Source: Thalassia testudinum (taxonomy: Eukaryota > Streptophyta > Magnoliopsida > Alismatales > Hydrocharitaceae). From it: a DNA stretch of 64,000 nucleotides. This document shows positions 45,300 through 56,165 of the stretch, in pieces. A program made the translations under genes and the position numbers. Below the pieces are notes generated by a model. That model was not told where the DNA came from. It saw only the letters and a list, made by a program, of their open reading frames with translations, and made no database searches. Position 1 is the first letter of the stretch. Every line of letters starts with the position of its first letter. The stretch spans positions 35,902,501 to 35,966,500 of the forward strand of contig JAZHRO010000013.1 of assembly GCA_037157565.1 (NCBI GenBank), read 5' to 3'.

Positions 45300-45325
45300 G
45301 TCGTCTGATTGGAAAATCAGACGAC
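45300..45325. repeat. Hairpin with GGAA loop in LTR H
   Basis: GTCGTCTGATT pairs perfectly with AATCAGACGAC over 11 bp around GGAA, a GNRA-type tetraloop if transcribed on the plus strand. Confidence 0.75.
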
Positions 45326-45411
45326 GTCCTGAAGGCAAAAGAAGAAGAAGGACAGAAGGACTGAAGAAGAAGAAGAAGAAAAGAAGAAAGAAGGAGAGAC
45401 GACGTCCTGAA

Positions 45412-45565
45412 AACAGAAGGCAGAAGAGAAGACCACGAGGAGATAGACAAAGAAGAAGAAGAGCACGAGAGGAAGATCTGAAGAACAGAAGAAGAAGAAG
45501 AGAAAACAAGGAAGAACAGAAGGCAGAAGAGAAGACCACGAGGAGATAGACAAAGAAGAAGAAAC
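45412..45565. repeat. 102-bp-spaced direct repeat in LTR H
   Basis: A stretch starting AACAGAAGGCAGAAGAGAAG recurs at 45412 and 45514, within an AAG-rich region. Confidence 0.75.
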
Positions 45566-45831
45566 CAAGAGCCAAAGAGAAGAGAAGACAAAGAGGAAGA
45601 AAGAAGAGAAGAAGGAGAAGCCAAATTTTCATCTCTCGCTCTCTCTCTCTTTATTTTTGTAATAAGAAATACTGTACTTCTAGAATACGACTTGCTCCCT
45701 GAGTTCGACCTCAGGAACTCTTTTATTTCCGAGTAATAAATTTTTAATTGTAACGGTAACCGTAGAGCCGTCTTATCCTATACTACAATGACTCTACTAT
45801 AAGAGACGCGTCGCGGTTGTCCCCGTTAACA

Positions 45832-46410
45832 CCGACCAACGAGGAAGAACTTCTTCAAGAACTCGAACTGTAGTTCCTCCCAATTGTTGATCGGTCGGGT
45901 CTGTGTTTGGTACCAATGGGCGGCCTTGTCCATAAGGGAGAAGGAGAACGTCTTCATGAGGAGAATATCCCGATTTTGCGCATCTGACCCGAAAGTCTGG
46001 GCCAGATGCTTTAGCTGTTTAATGTGCTGGAAGGGGTCTTCATAATTAAGCCCATGGAATTTAGTTATGACATGAATCATGTTGGGCTTTAGTTCAGAAT
46101 TAGGTCCTCCAGTCGGGATTCTGACTTGAGGCTCAATAGCCACCGCAGCAGGATTATAGTGATCCCGCATCATGGGACTCTACGGTGGGTGCATGAAGTT
46201 CTGGAAGAGGTCATTGAGTCGCTGGAGCTGGTGCTCCAGATTGTTCTCTTCCTCAACTGGCTGAGCCATTGTGGAAGAGGAAGGTGAGTTGGGTTTGGAA
46301 TCAGAGGAGAGGTCTATGTGAAGTATTGGTTGCATACGCAAAGGCACCGAGGCTCGACCTCGAGGAGAGTGAATTTCTAAAGGAGGTTTTAAGGACCTCC
46401 TACCAAACAT
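45832..46410 (-). pseudogene. Element D gag, N-terminal part
   Basis: Frame from about 46410 (MFGRRSLKPPLEIHSPRGRA) through a TAG at about 46177 into the gag domain: HVITKFHGLNYEDPFQHIKQ, then FSFSLMDKAAHWYQTQ, then NNWEELQFEFLKKFF. At 45837 the frame meets LTR H and resumes in the same frame at 42980. The upstream start is not certain; 46410 is the first Met of the open stretch. Confidence 0.85.
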
Positions 46411-47337
46411 ACACTGATGGAGAGGATGAGTTTAGCAGGTGCTAGACTCAATCAAGACACCCAGAATGTTGGGTGACTATAGAGGTTCGGGGCGGATGGG
46501 CCCCTTGATCAAAAGGTCGTCCACCTGAGAATTACCTGGGCAGCCAGAGAGGGTGAGTCCCACGAAGACCCCTACACGGTAGAGCGCCCCCACGGGTTAC
46601 AGGGTTTTCCCAACCCGACCTCTCTTGTCATTGAGATTCTAGGTAGACCAGAATAGGGACCTTGACCTCTTTAGTCTACCACCTTTAGTTACGATCAAGG
46701 TGCTTAGGTTTTCACTTGAACTTTAGCCTTTTGAGTGCAAAGAGTGACCTAAGTTCAAGGTTGGTTGACCCAAGGGGTCAACTTCACCTACTAGTTCCTT
46801 TGAGAGCTTATTAGGTCTTTGTCTTTTAGGGTTCAAGTGTTTTTAAGAGCCAAATTTCTTAGGGTTTCTCTAAATAGGTGCTTTCAAACAATGGCTTGGG
46901 CACACTTCTTTTGGGAATTCTCAATTCTTGCTTAGAAAGTGTGTCTCTAAAACCCTAGTTTTGAATCTTATATTAGCTCTAATTGGTCCAGTTAGTTGCC
47001 TCTAGATTGGGTAATTAGGACTCAAGCAAGAAGGTTTAAGCCCTAACTACCTTTAATGGATGTACAAATATATTGTGTTGAAATAGAAAATAGGCAGCTT
47101 TGGTGATTTACTAAGTATGGAAGACAGGTTATTCCTAAATTGCTTTTTCTTTCTTTTTCTTCCTCTTTAGAATTTAGGGGTTAAAATGAGAGGATAGAAA
47201 ATTACCTGTCCTAGGTGTGTTTGTTATGCGGCTGCTTGTTGTCCTCTTGATTTCCTGTGCCTGCACAACAAAAGAGAAGAGACTAATCAATAGAAACTCA
47301 AAAATTGTGAATTAATAACTTCTAGAATAGCTGTTGC
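46411..47337 (-). other. Leader of element D
   Basis: About 0.93 kb between the primer-binding site and gag. No ORF recognised. Confidence 0.7.
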
Positions 47338-47355
47338 TCCCCAGCAACGGTGCCA
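47338..47355 (-). promoter_or_regulatory. Primer-binding site of element D
   Basis: On the minus strand TGGCACCGTTGCTGGGGA, 5 bases from the LTR. It resembles the tRNA-Asp-complementary site of Athila elements with G-to-A/C-to-T differences. Confidence 0.8.
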
Positions 47356-47360
47356 AAAAC

Positions 47361-50056
47361 TGGTTGTCGCTTTGTTCGTCTTGGCTATTATAGTCATTAT
47401 GGTATATGACAAAAACGGTTACCAGTCTAATACAATTTATTACTCGGAATGAAAAGTTTCCCGAGGTCAAACTCAGGGAGCAAACCAAAATTCTAGAAGC
47501 CTATAAATTCACAATATATATATAAGGTTTTACAAAAATTAAGAGAGAGAGAGAAAGAGGATAATTGGCTTTTTCTTCTTCTCTTTCTTCAGCTGGCTTT
47601 TCTCTTCAACTTGTTTTCTTCTTCATTCTTCTTTTCTTCTCTTCTTCTTCAGCCTGCCTTGTTCTTTCTTCGTCTGCAGTTCCTCTTTCCTCCTCTTCTT
47701 CTTCTTTCGTTTACTCTGGCCCTCCTTCTTTCTTTTCTTCTTCTCTTGCTGCTGACTCTCCTTCTTTCTCGCCGACGTCTGATGCAGCGCTCAAACGACT
47801 TAACTGCTCAGTCGCTACAGTGCACCCCCTCTTCTTTTCCTTCAGCTTCTTTCCTTCCTGTCTTCTTCCTTCACCTGCTTCTTCCTTCTTCTTTCTTCTT
47901 TCCTGTGCACACACATAAACATCAGCGCAAAACCTACCCTACCCCTTCCCCGCGTCTCTCTCTCTCTGGATCTCTCTTTAGGAAGCTCTCCCAGAGCCGG
48001 GTAATCAGGTCGGGTCGCATGCCCGGGTCCAGGCGCACCGGCATGGGTAGTGCGCAAGGAGTGCACAGGAGTGGGAAGTTGGGTCGGGTCAGATCTGCGT
48101 GGGCGTGTCGCGGACGAGACCCGGTGAGTAGGTGAGGGACCTCACCCCAGTGCTATCGGAGGCAACCAGCTGATAGCACTTTTTCAATTTATGTATGGGC
48201 TTGCGCCCATACACTTCCGAGGTGGGACTAAAGTCCCACTCCGCTCCGCTCGCCGCAGGCGAGAAGCAGCCGTCAATTGGGCAGCAGTGAAGGCTTCGCG
48301 CTCCCAATTGAGAACCTAGGCACCTTCACAGACTTGCCCCGTGTTGCTTGGAGTCTACGCCTGGCGTCGAAGGGACCTGGAGCTGCCTGCGAAGGAGCTC
48401 CTGCAGCTCGTCAATGGTGGCGAGGAGGGTGAACCCTGAAAGCACGAAGACGGCCTTCCATCCATGTCAGACAACACCGGAAGCTTTGCCGAAGTGTGGC
48501 AAAGACGGTGCGGGGGTCGGCGAGGCGCGAGAGTGCCTATGGCTGTGCGCCTAGGGCACTCTACGTGTGTGAAAGTGGGTGTGTTCGGAGGGTGGTCTGG
48601 AGGTGCTAGGTGGTGAATGGAGGGCGGATTCGGTGTCAGTGAGGTGGTACGAGCTTAAGGGGTAGCTAGCGAGGTGGATGGAGGCGCGGAGTGGCGAGTA
48701 CGCCTTGCCGGAGGGCAGCCGGAGATGGAGAAGGTGATGATGGACAGTGGTGGTCGGTGGGTTGAAACAGTAAATTAGGAAGGGGGAAATAACAGGGAGA
48801 GAGAAGGGAAAGTTTTTACCTGCCTAATTGACGAAGAGGGAGGGAGGTGGCGCTCGATGCATACCTGTTGGCGCCGTAGACTAAGGAGCCCAGGGGAGGA
48901 GTAACGGCGACAAGGAAGAGATCTGAGGACGCCAGCTGGTGCGGCCTGGCGTGGGACGATGAGGCAAAGTGGGCTCTGCTGCAGGTATGGCAACAGAGCG
49001 ACGAGGAGGAGGAGGAGAGTTCGCTGGAAGCTAGGGCAATCTGACCGAAGAGAGGGGAGACGAAATAGAGGGGTTTTCTCCGCCAGAAGTAGCTTGGAGT
49101 GGACGGCAGCCCCTGCTGCTCCTTATAAAGGCACTGGCGTAGAGAGTGGCCCAAGGGAGCGACGTGCGAAGCTCATCGGAGATGGCTGGAGATGGAGACC
49201 CATGCCTGTCGTGCATTCGCACGAGAGGCGTGGGCGGTTGCAGGACACAGGGGAGGGTCCCTGCGACAGAGGACGACGCAGGGAACCCCCCGCTCGTTCC
49301 TGAGAACGGGCGCCATGCCCTGCGCGGCGCCATCCTCCGCGCAAGGTCGCCGGAGGTATGGCGCCTGCTCAGAATGGCAGGGAGGACCGTTCTGCAAAGA
49401 ACGACGAGAAAGATAGGGGGCAATGTTTAGGGGTTTCAAAAGATAAGGGTCAAAAAGTAATTCAAGATGACCAATTTGTAAAGTCGGTCAAGATGGTCTT
49501 TTCTTAGGCCCAAATTTTTATACCAGCCTAATTTGCACCTAAGGATTTTAATGGTGAAATTTGTTTTTAGGTTTGACCACGTTTGACTGGTCAATTTGCA
49601 TAAAAATCCAAATTAGGTCATAAATTGGGCATGGTTCTCATTTTAGGTCAAAATAGGTTGCAAAGGCCAAATTGAAGGATCTAAACCCTAGGAAGTATTT
49701 TTCTATGAATTTTAGAGGGTTTATTTTATTTTTATCCTACCTTGAACCTCGTGAATTAAAGTGGGTTTATTTTAGGGTTACAGAATGTCATTTAATTCCT
49801 AGAAGTTGCTACAACCCTTTTCAGATCAAATCATCCCACTTTCTTCCTCATTAAGCTTATTTGACCTGTGTTTAGATCCTTAAATATCCTATTTTTGTAC
49901 TGCATTGGTAAAATTGTAGTTTTACCCCTCATGATTTGTTTTACTCTTCAATTCAAAATTCTCTGAGTTAAGCTTCTCTTTAGGTTTTGTAGAAGCTTCT
50001 TCACACTTATTTAGATTAAATTATGCTAGTTAGGGTTCATAATGAGGCTCTCATCA
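47361..50056 (-). mobile_element. Element D 5' LTR (2,696 bp)
   Basis: Uninterrupted partner of 33853-36212 plus 13901-14336. It starts TGATGAGAGCC reading leftwards from 50056 and ends at 47361 (...CAACCA). On the minus strand a TATA-like TTTATAAG lies near 49127, about 930 bp in. Downstream it has the hairpin cluster (48150-48239) and a CT/TTC-rich end. Long open frames inside it are not proteins. Confidence 0.9.
48150..48239. repeat. Cluster of three hairpins in D 5' LTR
   Basis: Stems GTGCTATC/GATAGCAC (48150-48179), TGTATGGGC/GCCCATACA around TTGC (48192-48213) and GTGGGACT/AGTCCCAC (48222-48239). By the TATA-like box they would lie about 0.9 kb into the transcript. Confidence 0.8.
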
Positions 50057-50061
50057 GTGGT

Positions 50062-50304
50062 GGTGGCTGTGGTGTGTGGAGTGGAGAGGAGAAAGCAGGG
50101 GGAGTATATATAAGAGGGTTTAGGGTTTTACAGGGTGAGGGCGAAGGTGAGAGTGGGTCTCTGCACGCCACCCACACGCAGAGCACAAAGCGCAATACGA
50201 AAAATTTCACTTTCAGATGTCCAGGAACGTGTCCAGACGTCTAGACAGACGTCTGACTGAGACTCTAGACATCTTAAAAGGCTAAAACGTAATGGGTCCT
50301 TATA
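50062..50304 (-). mobile_element. Solo chromovirus LTR E, right segment
   Basis: The first 243 bp of LTR E, reading TATAAGGACC leftwards from 50304 (TG changed to TA). It aligns with the right end of G (7258-7501), including a TATATAAGAGGG promoter-like stretch near 50106 and palindromes at 50214-50275. GAATC follows at 50305-50309. Confidence 0.85.
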
Positions 50305-50309
50305 GAATC

Positions 50310-51115
50310 ATTGCAGAGTTAATCAGATGCTTCTATGGATCAGGCTAACAGATCCGGCAAGATTCGACAAGGCATGGGGTAGCTGGTTCCATCAGGACAC
50401 TACACAACTGGGTCTGCTAGGGCATCGATTAGTCGGGTCCATTGTCATGCCCAATTAAGGCATGAAGTTGATCTAAAAGGAATTTTCCTTCCTTCATCAA
50501 GTGCTTTTTCACTAAGAAAGTCTTAACCTCCCTGTGACCAAATCAAAGCTAGCATGCAAATATTTTATATGAATTCCTTGCCAACAAAGGAAATTTTAGA
50601 AAGAACAAAAATTTGTGGATTAGAAAATCTGCAACTGCAACCACACCTTGGTTCATTTGGAACAAACCATGTAATGCTACCTTGCAAAGTTATGAACCAA
50701 ATCCTTTCAAACTTACCTTGCAAATCAAGAATTTATTACTTCTTTTCCTAAGAGCAAATGATTTACTTGTTGCAAATGAACACCTAACCTTCTAACATGC
50801 AATTATTTTTGCTTTTGGTAGGTCTCACTTCTCGATTGGCAAAATTAAATGTAGGGCGTTGATGTGTGGTGCTATCTAGTTCTTTGACATTGCTGAGTTT
50901 TGGCGATAGCTTGCGGGCCAGTGTTTGGGCCTCTACTTGTCCTTCCCAGTGTGAACTTTGTATTTGCAGGGATTTCTCCCCCTTTATTTTGATGAATAAA
51001 AGTTTATTTTGCCATTCTCCAAAAGAAGAGAAAAGAAGGTAAGAACAGTGATCTTTTCCCTTCGAGTATTGACACCACTTTTTAGGCAAATACAGAAATG
51101 CAATCTTTTAGACCC
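50310..51115. other. Non-genic DNA
   Basis: No gene or repeat recognised; the longest frames are below 110 codons without motifs. Confidence 0.55.
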
Positions 51116-51118
51116 TAA

Positions 51119-51994
51119 GGGCATGTTTGTTTCACGATAATGAGAGAGGAAATGGAATGGGAAAGTCTTACTTGATTCATTTTCCATGTTTGGATATTAA
51201 ATGTGATATAGGAATGAGATTCCTAAATATCATTCCATTCCCATGATGGAGGATTTTCCCAATCCTAGCACCCCCCAAGGATTCCTCAATCCATTCCTAT
51301 TTCATAACCATTCATATCCTTCTCCCCTAATGCCTCGTGCCATGTCACGTTGTTGACAACAATCTCCGTTCACCCCAGCACTACCGAGAACAGTCTGAAA
51401 TTGTAATATTGCATAGCTAAGAATAGTTTAGTCCTATCACATCCCACGATGATGACAAAAACAAAGCCTATCATACTCTTGCATCTATACTTAAATAGTA
51501 AACATTGATTATTCCTTTTTCCCTCTAGACATGTAAGAATCGTTGTTAATATAAGAAATAGCAGTGACAATGGTCAAACACATGTACACATTCAATAAAA
51601 GATTTTTAGGGATATATGAATGTAAGGATGGGGATATAGCTATTAATAAAATATTGGTTTAAATTTAAAAAATTTTTATGTCAATTACTATTTAATTATG
51701 TTAACGTATTGGATTAAATTGTAAATAACTCACATTTTTTTCTTAAAATTAAAAATTATCATAATTTTTAAAAATTATTAAATTAAATATGCAAAAATAT
51801 TTCGATTCCATTCATATCAATATATAATTCTATCAAATAGTTAAAAAAAATTATATCCATCTTTAATAATTTCATTCCTATTACAATTCAAATAAAGAGA
51901 TGAAATTAATTATTCATTTTCATTTCTTATGGCATTTCATTCTATAATTAATTCTATTCTATCTACGTTCCATTACCGTGAAACAAACGTATCC
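51119..51994. mobile_element. MITE-like element with terminal inverted repeats
   Basis: GGGCATGTTTGTTTCACGAT at the left end is matched by the reverse complement of the right end, GGATACGTTTGTTTCACGGT, with TAATG following in both (20 of 24 positions agree). The flanks are TAA (51116-51118) and TGA (51995-51997), near a 3-bp TWA duplication as known for PIF/Harbinger-type MITEs. The AT-rich interior has no transposase, so it is non-autonomous. Confidence 0.7.
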
Positions 51995-51997
51995 TGA

Positions 51998-52803
51998 GAT
52001 CTCGTTTAGGTGTTGGAATAAGCCTTGAAATAGTGACATTTGAGCAACTTTTCCAAACTCCCAAGACAAAATGTAAACAAATCCTATTACGTGCGGAATA
52101 ACTCTATTTCACCTTGAATTCACCTTTTTGAGTGGAATGTCTACGTTCATTTATGCTTTGATATGATGTAAATCATACTTATCTCCTTTGTGACAGGAAA
52201 TGGGGTATTCTTATTCAAAATGTAAGGAACTCATTTGGACATTCTTCCATCCGAACTCTCTCGCATACAATTCTCTTATCTTGTTTTCTTGTCTGATATT
52301 TTATTTCTCATATTGTACGGAATCAATTGGAACAAGTGGAAAAAAAAAAAAGGATAAGAATGTCCAAACAAACTAGCTTTTTACTCCAGATACCATCTTT
52401 GTTCCTTATCCCCACTTATGTGTCAGAAGTGTCCGTGTTTTTTTTTCTTTTTTTTTTCTTTTATATTTTATTTCTTAGTATTTTATTTTGGAACTTCCTC
52501 TTCCTAATGGACGTTGAAGTTATTCTTCTCTTTTATCTTATCTTATTAGGTTGTATCTTCTGTATTATTTTTACTTTTAAAATAAAATATCTTTTTATAA
52601 AAAATTATATACCAAACAAAATAATAACAACAAATTAACCAAAGAAGCATGAGACTTCTTCAATAATGATAGAGCATTTCGAGTGCCAAAACTTTCTAAT
52701 TTTTTTCCTAATCCCAAGTGCTAATAACACACATGTATCTTTTCTTACATTTTTTTTCTTTTGTTCGAGGAACATAAACTTTGAACCTTGTGTAATTGAT
52801 AGG
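51998..52803. other. AT-rich non-genic DNA
   Basis: Contains a T-rich run near 52439-52480. A 103-codon frame at 52327-52638 is Phe/Ile/Leu-rich from this AT-rich sequence and has no support as a gene. Confidence 0.55.
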
Positions 52804-53540
52804 TGATGAGGGAAGAAAAATTCTTCTATTAATCACGACCTTGTAGACTCATTAATGAATAACAAGTTAGGCCTCCTGAGGCCCAACAGGGTAAATGGGT
52901 AGTAGGTAAAACCCACCTGAAGATAGGTGGGTAAAAGAATAAGCCTACCCAATAGTATTGATTAACCCGTTAACCTCACATTCATTTGATTAGTTGGTCT
53001 AGTCAAATAAGCCCTTCAGTGAGATTAAAAGGTCCGGCAAAATAAGCCCTCCTGCAAAATCAATAGGTCAACAAAATAAGCCATCTGGCATACCTAGCAA
53101 GGTCGACAGAAGATACCTAACCCGACAAACTTGGTCTCACCTAAGGAGGTTAGCCAATGGAAGTTTAATTCTACCTGCTTGGATGATCAGGCGATTTCTC
53201 TCTCGAGGTGTTTGCTGATGCAATGGCTATTATCTTTGTGCCCATGAATTTTAATTACCACAAGTCATAGAGACGTGGGTGGTTATTTAAAACCACCCAC
53301 TTGCATGGCCACGATCTCCACTAATCAAAGGTCTCATCATATGTCGCATACACATAACCCATAAATGCTAGAGTCACATGAGGAAACACGAGTGCATAGA
53401 CAGCGAGAGAATAGAGTCTGCATTCTGTATGATACTAAATACTTCGTGAAATTTGAGAGTACAATTACTTTCTCTAGGCGTATACCTTTCCCAATGAAAT
53501 TGGATCACCAATTCCCGTCATCTTTTATGCAAGATTGATT
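52804..53540 (+). mobile_element. LTR-like segment T2
   Basis: Begins TGATGAGGGAAGAAAAATTC and near its end has GGATCACCAATTCCCGTCATC, as in T1. It contains three perfect hairpins: GGCCTC/GAGGCC at 52870-52883, ACCCACCT/AGGTGGGT at 52911-52932 and GTGGGTGGTT/AACCACCCAC at 53275-53300. No internal gag or pol follows, so it may be a solo LTR. The right end is approximate. Confidence 0.4.
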
Positions 53541-55789
53541 AATTGCATGGACCTACTCCTACTTTGAAACCCACATAGGGCCCATTATCTGTAGAAGTAG
53601 GCTTCCCCACCCTCACCCACATATACATGCGGTTGGATATTCTGCCATATTTGCAATACAAAAAAAAGGAAAATATTTTGTGCACACAGAAGAATACGCA
53701 CATGACATCCATCCTTATTAAAAGGGAAGTCATATGATCGGACGATGTCATATGTAGCTAAACAATGTGATATTTTCTGTGAGTATATACAATATTTTGC
53801 ACAGTTATCATCGTCCGTCCAGCAGCGGGTCCCTTCTTCTTGAGGGGGGCAGGGGGTGTAGGTTTTTGTGCATTAGCAGGTGTATGTCAAACATTTTTCC
53901 TCTGCAATGCCCCATGTATCATTCTCGGCGTATGGATCTGATCATGTAGTCCTAACTATCCCTTTAGTGACACGAGGATGCAGATGGGCCACATTAAAGA
54001 ATCCGCTTGCATCACTTTAAAGCAAAGAGAATAGCTTCACCAGAGGACACCAGTAAAGGAAAGATTCCAGCCAATGTTCTTCCTAGGCATCCCCTCCATC
54101 AATCGAGCTCCGCACGAAGGACGAAAGAACGCCACCAACTATATTCGCAAAAAATCCTCCATCATCATATTAGGCCAAAGTTAATAGGTCAGATTGAAAC
54201 AGTCTAGTGATAAAAAGGATTCCACCTTCATCTGTTCAAAGCAGAAGGAATCGAATTCCACAATTAAGCAACAACTAAGGTTGCATATAAAAGAAGAGAT
54301 ACCAAGGGATATTGTAAAGAACAAGTGAAAATACTGTTAAGAAAGATGCTCTAGAAGCTTAAACCTAAAAAGGGAATCTTCGCAGGTTATCTGCAAAGCC
54401 ACTTTTACCTTATATTGGCAAAGGATATCTGCAAGAGGTAGTAATAATAGTGGATTTTCTACTTTAGACTCAAACATATAAGCCATCCAAATCCAACCAG
54501 ATAATAACTACCAAACAGTTTTGTAACTAAGGTTCGTCCCCAAAGTAGAACTTCAAACCAAAATCCAAGCAAAAAGTTAAGATCAGGAACAGTCAAATTT
54601 GAATGGTTTTTGATCACCACTTGAACCCAAGATAAATGATTCCATGCAGCTCTGGAAAAAATTCATACCACTAGAAGAGACATAAAAACACCAAACAAAA
54701 ACAAAAACAAACTTGCAGCATACAAATGCACCTAGGAGCCAAATTTAATTGTCGTTGCGTGACATGATCCATAGGTGATAAAATACATAGAAATTATACG
54801 ATCCAGTGGGCGGTTGTTTTGATTTCGAGATACATAGTTCTTTCTGCATACATCATATACTTTAATTTTTGGATTAAAAGAGCAGATTAAAAACCAGAAA
54901 TCATGATTCAACCTCAGATCTTGAATGATGAACCTACCTAATCGCCTAATTTCAGAATATAAAGGGACTTTTTTTAAATTCCATCCTGTTTCTCACCACA
55001 TCAAGCGGGCGGTCAGTAAGATGGTCCAGGGGTTACTTAATTCAAGCATTGAAAATTAATTTGGATGGTGCAATACCAATACATCACAATAGAAAACATT
55101 AAGGAATTAAGCCTATATACATTGTGCAATACATGGAAAAGTAAACAAGCAAAAATTACTTTATGCATGCAGAAACGATGCGAAATGCATTCACCAATAT
55201 GCCAAAATATCATTGACAAAATATCTTCTTCCAGGTCAAACAATCCATGACCTCTATAATGAAGCTCATTGCAACATGATTTTTTCTCTTACAAACATGG
55301 TTCAAAAGAAAGAAAAATGATGCCCAGGTCTCCAGCATTGGATTGTACTATTGACTAAGCTCCTGGTTCCAAGTAATTAGGAGCATACTTTGGATGGCCT
55401 AATCATCTGAACCCACGTACAGAAAGCAACCAAGCGCCTGAGAGGTTGCAATCTCTGGATATAATTTCATGCAATTAACTACAGATCCTGAATGCCCGAC
55501 TGTAAACTCTTCCCATTGGATGAGCCAATATGAACCCATTAAAAGACACAAGAACAAGTGGGCCTCTTGGTAGCATAGATCCATCAAGGCAGCCCTGCAC
55601 GTTAATTATCCTATGTAATGATCTCCTCCATTGATATGTGAAGCAAGACAAGACTAAAACAGGAAGGGATGGAGACCAGTTGATGAGCCTCGGAAGTCGT
55701 CGTCAAGGTTACTGAAGGTTATCAAAGAATTTGTAGAATGCGAGAAATGCATCAGAGTCGTGAAAAATAGAAATAGGCTAGCATCCACA
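53541..55789. other. Non-genic DNA
   Basis: Only short frames on both strands (the longest are about 60-70 codons), with no recognisable protein, RNA or repeat. Confidence 0.5.
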
Positions 55790-56165
55790 TGAAAGAAGGA
55801 AATTAGTAACCTAGTTCTACCCAATATGGGTGTACTTCTAGAGAGGAATTCTTACTCTCAACATCCACTATTTATAGAATTGAAATTAAAAAATACAGAT
55901 TTTCTCTCCCTTTCTCTGCGAATCCCATGCCATTGGGTTCCATTCGGGTTCCCCCTCTCTTCACCATGTAGGTGAGGGGTTCTTTTATAAAGTACAAAAA
56001 TTGGTGGTTATGCTTTTGTAGAAGCGTAACGGCCAATGAAGTGGAGTAGATCCATGTCTCATCGACTTCCAGAGTAGATCGGATCAAGTGGACTGGAATT
56101 CGGTCATTCAGATCTCAAACCTCTTAGGCTTATTTTTGTAAGGGCAATTTCCTCCCTCGTCATCA
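55790..56165 (-). mobile_element. LTR-like segment T3
   Basis: On the minus strand it begins TGATGACGAGGGAGGAAATT (56165) and near the end has GGTTACTAATTTCCTTC, resembling T1 and T2. A TATA box, CTATAAATAG, is at 55877-55868, about 290 bp in. It is shorter than T1 and T2, and the assignment rests on the two end phrases. Confidence 0.33.

Larger units (their letters stand above)
42981..45831 (+). mobile_element. Solo Athila-type LTR H inserted in D's gag (2,851 bp)
   Basis: Starts TGATGAGAACC and ends CCGTTAACA, flanked by exact CCGAC copies with no internal sequence. It is a distant relative of D's LTR, in the opposite direction: the first 600 bp align in reverse with 49430-50056. A TATA box, CTATAAATACC, lies near 43908, about 930 bp in, the same distance as the TATA-like box of D. 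It has an 80-bp and a 102-bp tandem duplication and conserved hairpins at 44788-44812 and 45300-45325. Insertion plus duplication adds 2,856 bp, a multiple of three. Confidence 0.92.
13901..50056 (-). mobile_element. Athila-like Ty3/gypsy element D with nested insertions
   Basis: D spans 36.2 kb on the minus strand, of which about 13.8 kb is its own; the rest is C (with B inside) and H. It has 5' LTR 47361-50056, primer-binding site 47338-47355, leader, gag, protease, RT, RNase H, integrase, about 1.7 kb of non-coding DNA, a purine-rich tract at 36213 and the 3' LTR (33853-36212 plus 13901-14336). Both outer flanks are GTGGT. Athila assignment rests on the primer site, gag style (for example YNPGWRNHPNF), the order of domains and LTR starts TGATGAGAGCC. 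No envelope-like third ORF is visible. All coding parts are broken. Confidence 0.88.

Noticed and set aside
45031..45624. Minus-strand Ser/Leu-rich frame of 197 codons
   Set aside because: Antisense of the AAG-rich tail of LTR H; simple sequence.
55037..56087. Host gene on the minus strand with TATA box at 55868-55877
   Set aside because: No open frame longer than about 70 codons downstream. The TATA box is explained as part of LTR-like segment T3.
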